This document shows, piece by piece, positions 15,715-24,151 of a stretch of DNA of 35,173 nt. The translations under genes and the position numbers were made by a program. The stretch lies in contig WQSN01000029.1 in NCBI GenBank assembly GCA_009787835.1, positions 1-35,173 on the forward strand, given 5' to 3'. This DNA is from Treponema sp. (GTDB taxonomy: Bacteria > Spirochaetota > Spirochaetia > Treponematales > Breznakiellaceae). The notes under the pieces are model-generated. The model did not search any database, was not told where the DNA came from, and worked only from the letters and a program-made list of their open reading frames with translations. Each line of letters starts with the position of its first letter. Within the stretch, counting starts at the first letter, position 1.

Positions 15715-16791
15715 ATGAATAAAATCAATAGGTCAATTACCGGGATAATAATCCTGTTATTACTGTCAGGTTTATGCCTTTCATCATGCGCCAGCGGCGG
15801 CGGAAGTACTTATGTGCCTCCGTCTTCAGGCAGCAGCGCCCGCGGAGCTCCCGCGTGGGTCAGTAATCCATATTCTGCGGTTTCAGAAGCTCAATATGTC
15901 GCCGCGTTTGGAGACGGCCTCAGTTTGGAAGAAGCGCAGTATAAATCCAAGGCAAACCTTCTTCAGGTTTTTGGAATGAAACTGTCGGATGAATCTGTCA
16001 TAGCTGAAACATTTAATCAGACAACAACAAACAACAACACGAACTGGACTGAAACAGTTTCCAGTAACAGAAAACTCGCGGCAAGCGCGGAAGGTATTCT
16101 GGTTGGCTGCGAAATCAGGGAAACATCGCAAAGCGGAAATAATTATTACGCTCTTGCTGTAATGGAAAGGTCGAAAGCTGTAAGTTCTTATAACGATATT
16201 ATCGCGCGATTATCCACAGATATTAGTCATGTCTTAAATGTCCCCAACATGAATACCATAGACGGTTATGCCCGTAACCTGGTTGCCGCCGAATTCGCAA
16301 AAGATATTGACGCCTGTATAAATGTAATAAGGTTTGTAGGCGGAGCCGGTAATGTTCCTGCCGGGTTAAAATCCGAAAGTCAATATAAGGCTGACGCAAA
16401 TACAATCCTTAAATCTATTCCTGTCAATGTAGTATTGGTAAGAGGCGCTGAATTTGATCCGGAAAACAGAATTCAAACCGCTTTCGCGCGTGCCATCGGC
16501 GCTGTCGGTTTCATGACAGGCACAAACACCGCTCCGTATGTTTTGGAAATAACTTTGAATTTATCTGAGGTTGTACTGGACAATCCAAATAAATTTTCAC
16601 GCTATGAAATTACCGCCGCCTTGCTTGATGCGCGCACCAGACAGGGTGTAGTACCGCCGTGGCCGATAAACGGACGTGAAGGACACGCGAATTATTCAGA
16701 AGCTCAGCAGCGCTCAGTACGCGCCGCCGAAGCGAGAATAAACAGCGAGTACAAGGAACTGCTGCAAACTGCTCTTGATTCATTGTATTAA
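15715..16791 (+). CDS. LPP20-like lipoprotein 3
   Basis: A 358-residue predicted lipoprotein with lipobox LSSC near 22-25, followed by a Gly/Ser/Pro linker. The segment APAWVSNPY, then YVAAFGDGLSLEEAQYKSKANLLQ (keys AAFGDG and EEAQYKSKANL) and NNYYALAVMERSKA is a good LPP20 signature. The C-terminal part (VNVVLVRGAEFDPENRI, VLEITLNLSEVVLD, LLDARTRQG) resembles a second small alpha/beta lipoprotein domain. AAAGGAGAG precedes the ATG. The AAA ATPase gene follows after 37 bp, so co-expression is likely. LPP20 proteins act at the outer membrane or flagellar sheath in other bacteria; the role here is open. Confidence 0.75.
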   Translation: MNKINRSITGIIILLLLSGLCLSSCASGGGSTYVPPSSGSSARGAPAWVSNPYSAVSEAQYVAAFGDGLSLEEAQYKSKANLLQVFGMKLSDESVIAETFNQTTTNNNTNWTETVSSNRKLAASAEGILVGCEIRETSQSGNNYYALAVMERSKAVSSYNDIIARLSTDISHVLNVPNMNTIDGYARNLVAAEFAKDIDACINVIRFVGGAGNVPAGLKSESQYKADANTILKSIPVNVVLVRGAEFDPENRIQTAFARAIGAVGFMTGTNTAPYVLEITLNLSEVVLDNPNKFSRYEITAALLDARTRQGVVPPWPINGREGHANYSEAQQRSVRAAEARINSEYKELLQTALDSLY

Positions 16792-16828
16792 TTATATTAA
16801 TCTGGCATTGTAACTATTGGGAGGAACA

Positions 16829-18595
16829 ATGCCGGATCAGTATATCTTCAGAAATAACGAATACATCAGAATACTGCCTGCCTGGGCACAGGAACTTGCG
16901 TCCAAGTACGGATCAAAAACCGCAAATCTTTACATACTGCACGGAAATATAAGGGATTTACTGCCTCATAAAAGAAAAGAGGGCGAGTTTACCTTTACCA
17001 GGGTGCAGGAATATATCTCGGAAATACTCTTCGGAAACCAGGATATTATAGCGTTCTATGATCGTTCAGGCGGGGTTTCATTCTGCGAACCGGAAATGGA
17101 ACAAAATTATCTTCTGGCGGCTCCATCATTATCTGCAAATCAGGATGTTGATAAAAGCGATTTCATTTCAAGCGACCCGGAAAAATGTTTTCCCTATCTT
17201 GAAAAATATTTTCTTTCGCGGATACCAAAGGATAAACGTGAAAAATGCCGTATGGTCTTTATCATCGATTATGCCGAACATATAGTCCCGGCAGGAGATT
17301 TAATCCGTCTATCCGATACCGACCGTTATTGCATGGTGACATTCAACCGCTGGGCGACAGACCCTAAATTTATTAACGGCGATATTTCCATTATTCTTTT
17401 AACAGAAAACCTCGCCGATATTTCTTCCCGTCTTGCAGGATCTCCTTCCACAGTAAAAATCAGCGTTCCGTTTCCTGAGGCGAAAGTCAGAGAAAGTTTT
17501 CTGCGCTCCAAAGAGAAAGAAAGCAAGCTGCTTCTGGAACGCGGGCTGACGCCTGAAAAACTTGCCACTGTCACTTCCGGCCTCAATCTTATGAATTTAA
17601 ACCGTCTTGCTGCGGAAAGTTATGAAGAAAATAAACCGCTGTCACTCGATTTTATGCGTTATAAGAAAAAGGAAATAATCGAAAACGAAGCTGCAGGGTT
17701 ATTGGAGTTTATGGAAACTTCCTATAATCTTTCTCATGTTTCAGGACACGATTTTATAAAAAAACGTTTCAAAAACGCCGCAAAAGCCATAAAAATGGGA
17801 CGCCCGGATGTACTGCCAATGGGTTATTTAATCGCAGGTCCCGTCGGAACCGGAAAAAGCTTTATGGTTAACGCCTTCGCAGGAGAGATTGGAATTCCAA
17901 TGGTAAAATTCCGTAACTTCCGCACCAAATGGCAGGGCGAAACTGAATCGAACCTGGAAAAAGTTTTAAATATTCTTGTCGCCATGGCTCCGGTCGGCGT
18001 AATGATTGATGAAGCGGACGCTTTTCTGGGAGACCGCGATCAGGAAGGCGACTCCGGCACCAGCAACCGCGTCTTCGCGCAGATTGCAAGCTTTATGGGA
18101 AACACAGAATTCCGCGGAAAGATAATCTGGTTTTTAATTACCTGCCGCCCCGATCTTATACCGATTGACCTTAAACGCCAGGGCCGCGCAGAAGAACACC
18201 TTGCCCTGTTTTACCCGGAAACAGACAAGGACAGGGAAGATCTTTTCAAGACACTTGTCCGCAAACTTGATCTTGATATCCGTAACTTTCCGATTACCGA
18301 CCTTTTTAAAAAGTACAAGCACGAATATTCAGGCGCCGACCTTGAAGCGGTGCTTGTCCGCGCGAAACTGTTAGCCGCCATGGACGACCGCGTTTTTGTC
18401 AAGCGCGAAGACATGGAAGAAGCAATGAGCGACTTTGTCCCCGCCGCTTATCCTCATGAAGTAGAATTGCAAAATCTTGTAGCTGTCCTTGAATGCACTT
18501 CCCGCGAAATGATCCCAAAAGAATTCCGCAGTCTCCCCCGCAGTAAAATAATAAGCAGCATTCAGGAGCTTAAATCGCTGTTAGGTGAAAGATAA
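16829..18595 (+). CDS. AAA family ATPase with degenerate N-terminal AAA-like domain
   Basis: A 588-residue cytoplasmic protein. The C-terminal AAA module has Walker A GPVGTGKS at 337-344, pore-loop-like FRNFRTKWQGE, Walker B GVMIDEAD ending near 397, sensor-1 ITCRPD near 435, an Arg-finger region RQGRAEE near 446, and a C-terminal lid. The N-terminal 280 residues look like a second AAA fold without Walker A: VFIIDYAEHI resembles Walker B, ISIILLTENLADI resembles sensor 1, and a helical lid follows (about 225-270). This tandem resembles Ycf46-like AAA proteins. The ATG at 16829 is chosen because GGGAGG precedes it; a TTG start at 16817 is less likely. Substrate unknown; it probably remodels a protein partner. 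Confidence 0.82.
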   Translation: MPDQYIFRNNEYIRILPAWAQELASKYGSKTANLYILHGNIRDLLPHKRKEGEFTFTRVQEYISEILFGNQDIIAFYDRSGGVSFCEPEMEQNYLLAAPSLSANQDVDKSDFISSDPEKCFPYLEKYFLSRIPKDKREKCRMVFIIDYAEHIVPAGDLIRLSDTDRYCMVTFNRWATDPKFINGDISIILLTENLADISSRLAGSPSTVKISVPFPEAKVRESFLRSKEKESKLLLERGLTPEKLATVTSGLNLMNLNRLAAESYEENKPLSLDFMRYKKKEIIENEAAGLLEFMETSYNLSHVSGHDFIKKRFKNAAKAIKMGRPDVLPMGYLIAGPVGTGKSFMVNAFAGEIGIPMVKFRNFRTKWQGETESNLEKVLNILVAMAPVGVMIDEADAFLGDRDQEGDSGTSNRVFAQIASFMGNTEFRGKIIWFLITCRPDLIPIDLKRQGRAEEHLALFYPETDKDREDLFKTLVRKLDLDIRNFPITDLFKKYKHEYSGADLEAVLVRAKLLAAMDDRVFVKREDMEEAMSDFVPAAYPHEVELQNLVAVLECTSREMIPKEFRSLPRSKIISSIQELKSLLGER

Positions 18596-18599
18596 TGCA

Positions 18600-18730
18600 T
18601 TCGCGTGCCCAGTTGAGCTCCGGACGCGCTGCTCAGGCTGAAGCCTTCGCGCATTTTTCATCCTGTTAACTTTTATTGCGCGTCACGCCGTGATGGTTTA
18701 TTCATCTGCACGCTTTCGCGTGCCCAGTTG
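18600..18730. repeat. 16-bp direct repeat pair at the DUF2400 3' end
   Basis: TTCGCGTGCCCAGTTG occurs at 18600-18615 and again at 18715-18730, where it encodes the end of the DUF2400 protein. The copies are in the same orientation, 115 bp apart. The outer copy lies just after the AAA ATPase stop codon. A local duplication of the gene end is the simplest reading. Confidence 0.7.
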
Positions 18731-19471
18731 GGCGCCAATCCCGAACAGTGCGAAGTCATACTTTACGGGGTCTTGCGGGCAGAATACGCGCAGTTTTTCT
18801 GTCAGCTCTATTACCGCTTTTTTATCATTGGACTTGCGGTGCAAAAGCCCTATTCCTCTCGCTGTGCGCGCTACGTGGACATCAAGGGGGATGTAAAGAG
18901 AGTCAGATTTTATTTTTTTCCATAGATTTAAATCTACAGGACCTTTGCGCACTAGCCAGCGGAGAGCGAGGTTAAGCCTCTTGCACGCAGAGCCGCTTTC
19001 ATTATCCGCGCCTGAATCCGCAAGATGTTTTGAGTACAGTCCCTTATTCGCGCTGGCCATTTCTTCGCGTAATGTATAAAAACCTTTCCATACGCAGGAA
19101 GGCGATTGCGCAAAAAGATTTTCCAGATTACCGTATTTCACATAACATTGCCTGAAGCCGCGGCAGAAATATTTTAGATCGTGTTCAAAGAAAGTGCGGT
19201 GTATGTTTTTGTCTTTTAAATTTTTATAACCGCCTTCCATGACATAATCATAGGGGCTTGGCCCCAAAGATGCGAACATCTTTTTCGCCGAGCGCAGGAT
19301 TAAATCGCGCCTTCCCCAGGCAATGGTCGCGGACAGAAATGCAGCGATTTCAATATCTTCGCGCCTGGAAAACATACGCGGAAACTGAACCGGATCCAGT
19401 ATAATAAAATCCCTGTTGCAAATATTTTCATAAAAGCGATCCAGTTCCGCCGCCAAATTGTTATCTGTCAT
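18698..19471 (-). CDS. TIGR02757 (DUF2400) family protein
   Basis: A 257-residue protein matching the DUF2400/TIGR02757 family, helical proteins distantly related to HhH-GPD DNA glycosylases. Recognised landmarks are DPVQFPRMFSRREDIEIAAFL near residue 27 (key RREDIEIAAF), ATIAWGRRD, GPSPYDYV, RLNLALRWLVRK, the IPLDVHVARTARGIGLL stretch (key PLDVHVAR) and the closing CPQDPVKYDFALFGIG. Length agrees with the family (about 250-270). It lies 14 bp downstream of guaB on the same strand, so it is probably in that transcript. The molecular function of the family is not established; a DNA-repair link is only inference. A 16-bp piece of its 3' end recurs downstream. Confidence 0.85.
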   Translation of the reverse strand: MTDNNLAAELDRFYENICNRDFIILDPVQFPRMFSRREDIEIAAFLSATIAWGRRDLILRSAKKMFASLGPSPYDYVMEGGYKNLKDKNIHRTFFEHDLKYFCRGFRQCYVKYGNLENLFAQSPSCVWKGFYTLREEMASANKGLYSKHLADSGADNESGSACKRLNLALRWLVRKGPVDLNLWKKIKSDSLYIPLDVHVARTARGIGLLHRKSNDKKAVIELTEKLRVFCPQDPVKYDFALFGIGAQLGTRKRADE

Positions 19472-19485
19472 GTTAATTTTAAATT

Positions 19486-20922
19486 TTATAAGCGCGAATA
19501 ATTCGGGGCTTCCTGGGTTATCTGCACATCGTGAGGGTGGCTTTCCCTTAAACCCGAGGCGGAAATTTTAACAAATTTCCTGTATTGTTTAAGCTCCGTT
19601 ATATTTCGGCAGCCGCAGTACCCCATGCCTTTTCGCAGACCGGAGGCAAGCTGGTTCACATAAGCGCGCAGTTCGCCTTTATACGGAACACGCCCCTCGA
19701 TACCTTCCGGCACAGGTTCCTCATCCTTGCTCATCTGATAACGGTCTCCCGCGCCGTCGGCAATCGCGCCGATGCTGCCCATTCCGCGGTACTCTTTATA
19801 GATTCTGCCGTCAAAAATAATTTCGTTTCCGGGTGATTCTTTGAGACCCGCGAACAGGTTTCCAATCATTACCAAATTCGCTCCCGCGCCGATAGCCTTT
19901 GTTATGTCGCCCGAAAATTTAATGCCTCCGTCGGCAATTACCGGAATGTTTGATTTGGAGGCTTCTTCGGCGCAATCAAGGATTGCGGTAAACTGTGGAA
20001 CGCCAATTCCAGCGATAATACGCGTTGTGCAAATTGAACCCGGTCCGATGCCCGCTTTTATAGCGTCAGCTCCCGCGTCGATCAGTCTGCGCGTGCCTTC
20101 TTTGGATGCGACATTTCCCCCAATTACAGGGATTTTATAGTCTTTTTTTATCTGCCTGATCGCATCTATTACATTTTTTGAATCGCCGTGAGCGGTGTCA
20201 ACAACTACAAAATCCACTTTTGCTTTTTTAAGCAAAGGAAGGCGCACTGTGTAATCCTGCGGTGAAATTGCGGCTCCTACAATCAGCCTGCCGCTCTTGT
20301 CAACCGCCGCGTTTGGGAAATTTTCATTCTTTTCCATGTCAGTTACTGTTATAAGCCCTGTAAGCCTGCCTTCATTATCCACAACCGGAAGTTTTTCAAT
20401 GCGGTATTCCGCGAATTTTTCACGCGCTTTTTCGACAGTAGGTTCTCCTGTAACTATTACAAGGTCTTCCACCATTACCTTTGTGACAGGCAAAGAATCG
20501 TCACGGCAGAAACGCAGGTCGCGGTTTGTAATTATCCCTTTTAATTTTCCATCCTTGTCCACGACTGGCAGACCGGAAATCCCGTTCTTTATGACAAGTT
20601 CCCTTACATCCTTTACATAAGCGTTTTCCGGAACTGTAACAGGCGAGTCGATTATCCAGTTTAAATAACGTTTTACATTCGCCACCTGACGCGCCTGTTC
20701 CTCAGGCGGTAAATTACGGTGAATGACGCCGGCTCCGCCTTCCAGCGCGATAGCTCTCGCGAGTTTTTCCTCCGTGACAGTATCCATCGCGGCGGAAATT
20801 ACAGGCAGATTTAATATAATGCCGGCGCATAAAGCAGTATGGATGTCACAGTCCTTAGGCAGAATTTCCGAATATCCCGGAAGCAAGAGAACATCGTCAT
20901 AAGATAAACCTTCGCTAAACAT
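19486..20922 (-). CDS. guaB: Inosine-5'-monophosphate dehydrogenase
   Basis: A 478-residue IMP dehydrogenase, which oxidises IMP to XMP with NAD in guanine nucleotide synthesis. It starts with the family N-terminus (LSYDDVLLLPGYS). Two CBS domains (about 90-205) are marked by GISGLPVVDKDGKLKGIIT-type repeats. The core has VVVDTAHGDS and GGNVASKEG, the catalytic loop GPGSICTTR with Cys298, the ADGGI phosphate site, the YRGMGS flap region, and MGYCGCRNI. Length is normal. GGGAGG precedes the ATG with suitable spacing. It is divergent from trxA and followed by the DUF2400 gene. Nothing is missing. Confidence 0.96.
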   Translation of the reverse strand: MFSEGLSYDDVLLLPGYSEILPKDCDIHTALCAGIILNLPVISAAMDTVTEEKLARAIALEGGAGVIHRNLPPEEQARQVANVKRYLNWIIDSPVTVPENAYVKDVRELVIKNGISGLPVVDKDGKLKGIITNRDLRFCRDDSLPVTKVMVEDLVIVTGEPTVEKAREKFAEYRIEKLPVVDNEGRLTGLITVTDMEKNENFPNAAVDKSGRLIVGAAISPQDYTVRLPLLKKAKVDFVVVDTAHGDSKNVIDAIRQIKKDYKIPVIGGNVASKEGTRRLIDAGADAIKAGIGPGSICTTRIIAGIGVPQFTAILDCAEEASKSNIPVIADGGIKFSGDITKAIGAGANLVMIGNLFAGLKESPGNEIIFDGRIYKEYRGMGSIGAIADGAGDRYQMSKDEEPVPEGIEGRVPYKGELRAYVNQLASGLRKGMGYCGCRNITELKQYRKFVKISASGLRESHPHDVQITQEAPNYSRL

Positions 20923-21124
20923 AAATTTCCTCCCATTGTTTTGCGGTAATTATTGATAGTAATTCTAGTACTAAAAGAAAAGATAAAGATTTTATTTTAA
21001 TAATATAATGAGCTTCCATATTCCATACTGACATAAAGCAGTTAATGTGTCAAGTGAAAAATTGTACTTTTTTCCTCTTGAAAAAAAGACATTTATATAT
21101 GAAAATAGTATACGGGAGGAATTT

Positions 21125-21445
21125 ATGAGCAGTATTACTATCACTGTTGATAATTTTGAATCAGAGGTACTACAATCACCGGTTCCGGTATTGGTAGATT
21201 TTTGGGCTAAATGGTGCGGCCCATGTAAAATGATCTCGCCGGTGCTGGAGCAAATCGCCGATGAATATTCAGGGCAGCTTAAAGTTGGCAAGATCAATGT
21301 GGATGAGGAAAGCGTCCTTGCGGAACAGCATGGGGTAAATTCCATTCCTACGCTGTTCCTGTACAAGGACGGAGCTCTGGCAGGTCAGAGGAACGGAGCC
21401 GCTCCTAAACATGAGATAGAAGCTCTGTTCAAAGACCTAATTTGA
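21125..21445 (+). CDS. trxA: Thioredoxin
   Basis: A 106-residue thioredoxin, a cytoplasmic disulfide reductase. The active site WCGPC places the redox pair at Cys31 and Cys34; DFWAKW before it, the cis-Pro region NSIPTLFLYKDG (about Pro75) and the final amphipathic helix are all in place. The ATG at 21125 is chosen because GGGAGG lies 5 bp upstream and the length matches canonical thioredoxins; an in-frame ATG 78 bp upstream would add an unusual extension. It is divergent from guaB and its last 9 bp overlap the convergent lipoprotein gene. Confidence 0.96.
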   Translation: MSSITITVDNFESEVLQSPVPVLVDFWAKWCGPCKMISPVLEQIADEYSGQLKVGKINVDEESVLAEQHGVNSIPTLFLYKDGALAGQRNGAAPKHEIEALFKDLI

Positions 21446-22465
21446 GAACTTGTTCCGGTTATTTGGTTTTCCGGGCGTTGTGCCGCTGGTAACAGTGATG
21501 TACCAATCCGCAGCAGTGTTTGAATCTTCCCTGGTTTCATCGCGGCAGATGGTTCTGGTGTTGGTCGCTTTATCGCTCATTGCCGCGCCCGCGGGTGAAC
21601 ATATACTTCCGTCAATGGATTTCCATTTATCCTGCTGATGCAAAAAACCGGCGGCTTCCGCGAAATATTCCTTTTTCCACCACACATCGGGAGTTGATGA
21701 GATCATTACAGCGTCAAGCACATTATCATCCTGATCCAATACATAAACCGCGCTCGCGTCCTTGTGTATCAGTTTTGTGTTTCCTGGAACCCAGAAATCC
21801 CGCCCTGTAGGGGAAGCATCCTTTCCGCCTGATTCATTTAAATTTTCACCGTATTCATCTATACACTCATCTCCGACGGTGCGCAGATGAAGAGTCACAT
21901 AATCATCTCTTTTTACTTCTACAGGTTTAAATTCATAAATTGTTTTCTGGCTGGCGTTTGTGTTTCCAAGGATAAACACGCGCATCGCTCCCAAATTACC
22001 GTCCGATTTCATTTTAAATTCAATAAATTCCGGCTTCTTTCCGGTATTGGAAGCGGCGTTCTCGGTACACAGTTCATTGATTACCAAAAGCGGCATCCTG
22101 TTGTTTCTGGAACGAAACGGTACAAGTACATTGATTGTGTTTTTATCCGCGTCTTCAGCCAACAGATCAGCTGTGAACTCCAATCCGGAAGCAAGGCTTT
22201 CCTCCAGCTTTACCTTTACTGTACTGCCGCTTTCTATTGACGCGACAGAAAGTACAGGATCAAAACCGATGAATTTAACCGTAACCGGCTGCGAAAATTC
22301 AAACTCGATCTCGTCTTCCGATACCGCTTTGCAATTAATAAAAAGCAGCGCCTGCGAACTGCCCCCGAACATCTGCGATATAGCCGCTGATGCTGCCTCT
22401 CCTGTGGAACATGCGCCCAAAAACAAACAAACGCCCACAAGGAAAAAATGAATATTCTTCATCAT
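21437..22465 (-). CDS. Lipoprotein with lamin-tail-like domain
   Basis: A 342-residue predicted lipoprotein with lipobox FLGAC near residue 19, after a short signal helix. A first beta domain with Ig-like pattern (about 30-115) is followed by LVINELCTENAAS and KPEFIEFKM, which resemble the start of lamin-tail (LTD) domains (I-N-E-hydrophobic... then E-F/W-I-E). Later come DNVLDAVMIS and a C-terminal WYITVTSGTTPGKPN, also usual at the end of LTD repeats in secreted proteins. GGAGG precedes the paired ATGs at 22465/22462; the first is used. Convergent with trxA, divergent from the foldase gene. The LTD match is by eye and of medium strength; a surface or periplasmic binding role is inferred. 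Confidence 0.68.
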   Translation of the reverse strand: MMKNIHFFLVGVCLFLGACSTGEAASAAISQMFGGSSQALLFINCKAVSEDEIEFEFSQPVTVKFIGFDPVLSVASIESGSTVKVKLEESLASGLEFTADLLAEDADKNTINVLVPFRSRNNRMPLLVINELCTENAASNTGKKPEFIEFKMKSDGNLGAMRVFILGNTNASQKTIYEFKPVEVKRDDYVTLHLRTVGDECIDEYGENLNESGGKDASPTGRDFWVPGNTKLIHKDASAVYVLDQDDNVLDAVMISSTPDVWWKKEYFAEAAGFLHQQDKWKSIDGSICSPAGAAMSDKATNTRTICRDETREDSNTAADWYITVTSGTTPGKPNNRNKFSN

Positions 22466-22600
22466 AAATGCCTCCACACATATTTATGGCGCGTATATGC
22501 GCGGCGCTTTACTGAAGCTGTGAATTTTCCGCTGTATCTGGACAAAAAAAACAATAAATGCTATTGTTTCAAGGCATAAAACTAAATAGAGGTGTGCTTT

Positions 22601-24148
22601 ATGGCTAAAAAGAATAATATTGTCCCTTCCGATAAAGAATCAGGAACTTCAGAAATTATCCGTAAATTTAAAGCAAGTCCGGGTCTTTATATAGGATCTG
22701 TTATTATACTGGTTTTGGTAGTCGTTACATTTGTAGGCGGCGATCTTCTTTCCGGCGGCGGTTTCAGGAGAGGCGCAAGCTCGGAAATGACATTTGGATA
22801 TTACGATAAAGTTCCCATTGCCTGGGTACCCGGCAATTACTTTGCTCAATACTATGAACAGATATTACGGTATTACCGCGGTTCCATAGATGTAAATGAT
22901 TATCAATATGGAATCAGCATCTGGCGGCAGGCATACGAAGGCGCTGCTGTGCATACAGCCATTTTACAGGAAATGAAAAGATCAAATTATTTTGTGCCGG
23001 AAAAAACAGTTGACAGGAATGTAGCTCAATTATCCCAGTTTCAGGAAAACGGCCGTTTTTCCTCCGCGCTGTACAGATCAATGTCTGAATCGGAACGCTT
23101 GATTCTTTGGCGTCAGGTTCAGGATGAAATTATAAAAAACCAATACTATTCGGATTTATTCAGTCTTCAGATTTCAGGAAGCGAAGCGGAATTTTTCGGA
23201 AAAATGTCCGCCAGCATGAGAAGTTTCGATTTAGTTTCTTTTTCGGTTGATGATTTTCCGGATTCTGAATATGCCGCCTATGCAAGGCAGAATTCCGATC
23301 ATTTCCGCAATATTCATCTTTCAAGGATCAGCGTAAGTTCCAGTGAAAGAGAGGCACGGAGAATACTGGATTCCATTAAAAACGGAGTAACTACTTTTGA
23401 AGACGCCGCAAGGTCGCAGTCGGTGGATGGTTTTAATGACCGCAGCGGAGATATGGGTATCCGCTATACCTATGAGCTTGATTCAGAAATAACAAACGCA
23501 TCGGATCGTGAAGCGATATTCAAACTCAGAAAGGGAGAGTTAAGCGATGTATTTAATGTTGGCGGATTATGGGTCTTTTTCAGGGTTGAAGATGAAATAA
23601 AATATCCTGATTTTGATGATGCAACAGTTCTTAGCAGAGTAAGGTCTTATGTATGGAGTTATGAAAAGGGCCGTATGGAAGACTGGGCTATCGCACAGGC
23701 AAGGGAATTTATCGGCGAAGCGGAACTTTTGGGTTTTGACGAAGCGGCGCTTCAGTCAGGCATGGAAAAGTATAGTATCGGGCCGCTTCCGGTAAATTTC
23801 GGCAATGAAGATCTCTTTACCTCTTTGAGTTATTTTTCCATTCCTTCCCTGTCAAGCTCTGAATTCTCCGATATGGCATCAAACCAGAATTTCTGGAGAG
23901 TCGCATTCTCCACCCGCCTGAATACTCCTTCGGAACCTTTGGTTCAGGGAAGCAAGGTGCTTGTATTATTACCGACAGAGCAAATACAGGCGGAAGCGGA
24001 CAGTATAGAGAATATCGTATCAATGTACTCGTCTTACTGGGTGCATTATAAAACAGAGCAAACTCTTAATACTTTCTTTATGAGCAACGCAAAAATGGAA
24101 GATAATTTCTGGGATACTTACTTTAACTTGTTCATGTCCGGTAATTAA
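22601..24148 (+). CDS. SurA/PpiD-type periplasmic foldase (parvulin-like)
   Basis: A 515-residue protein with a basic N-terminus, one membrane anchor at about 27-48, a SurA_N-like helical chaperone region (about 60-190, including YEGAAVHTAILQEMKRSN), and a parvulin-like domain (about 225-335: IHLSRISVSSSEREARRIL, then TFEDAARSQSVDG, GDMGIRYTYEL, LRKGELSDVFNVGGLWVFFRV). The last pieces follow the parvulin order of GxLG, LxxGE(I/L)S and GY-hydrophobic strands. A second helical part closes the protein. The start at 22601 has GAGGTG upstream. It probably folds envelope proteins. The Maf-like gene starts 3 bp after its stop, so the two are likely co-translated. Isomerase activity is not certain. 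Confidence 0.78.
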   Translation: MAKKNNIVPSDKESGTSEIIRKFKASPGLYIGSVIILVLVVVTFVGGDLLSGGGFRRGASSEMTFGYYDKVPIAWVPGNYFAQYYEQILRYYRGSIDVNDYQYGISIWRQAYEGAAVHTAILQEMKRSNYFVPEKTVDRNVAQLSQFQENGRFSSALYRSMSESERLILWRQVQDEIIKNQYYSDLFSLQISGSEAEFFGKMSASMRSFDLVSFSVDDFPDSEYAAYARQNSDHFRNIHLSRISVSSSEREARRILDSIKNGVTTFEDAARSQSVDGFNDRSGDMGIRYTYELDSEITNASDREAIFKLRKGELSDVFNVGGLWVFFRVEDEIKYPDFDDATVLSRVRSYVWSYEKGRMEDWAIAQAREFIGEAELLGFDEAALQSGMEKYSIGPLPVNFGNEDLFTSLSYFSIPSLSSSEFSDMASNQNFWRVAFSTRLNTPSEPLVQGSKVLVLLPTEQIQAEADSIENIVSMYSSYWVHYKTEQTLNTFFMSNAKMEDNFWDTYFNLFMSGN

Positions 24149-24151
24149 TTC

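Noticed and set aside
18631-18660. Terminator after the AAA ATPase gene
   Set aside because: AGGCT/AGCCT is only a 5-bp stem with a 2-nt loop and the T run starts 7 bp later, too weak to call.
21960-22451. Open frame of 163 codons on the plus strand opposite the lamin-tail-like lipoprotein
   Set aside because: The minus-strand frame has a signal peptide, lipobox and ribosome site; this one has none and a low-complexity antisense composition.
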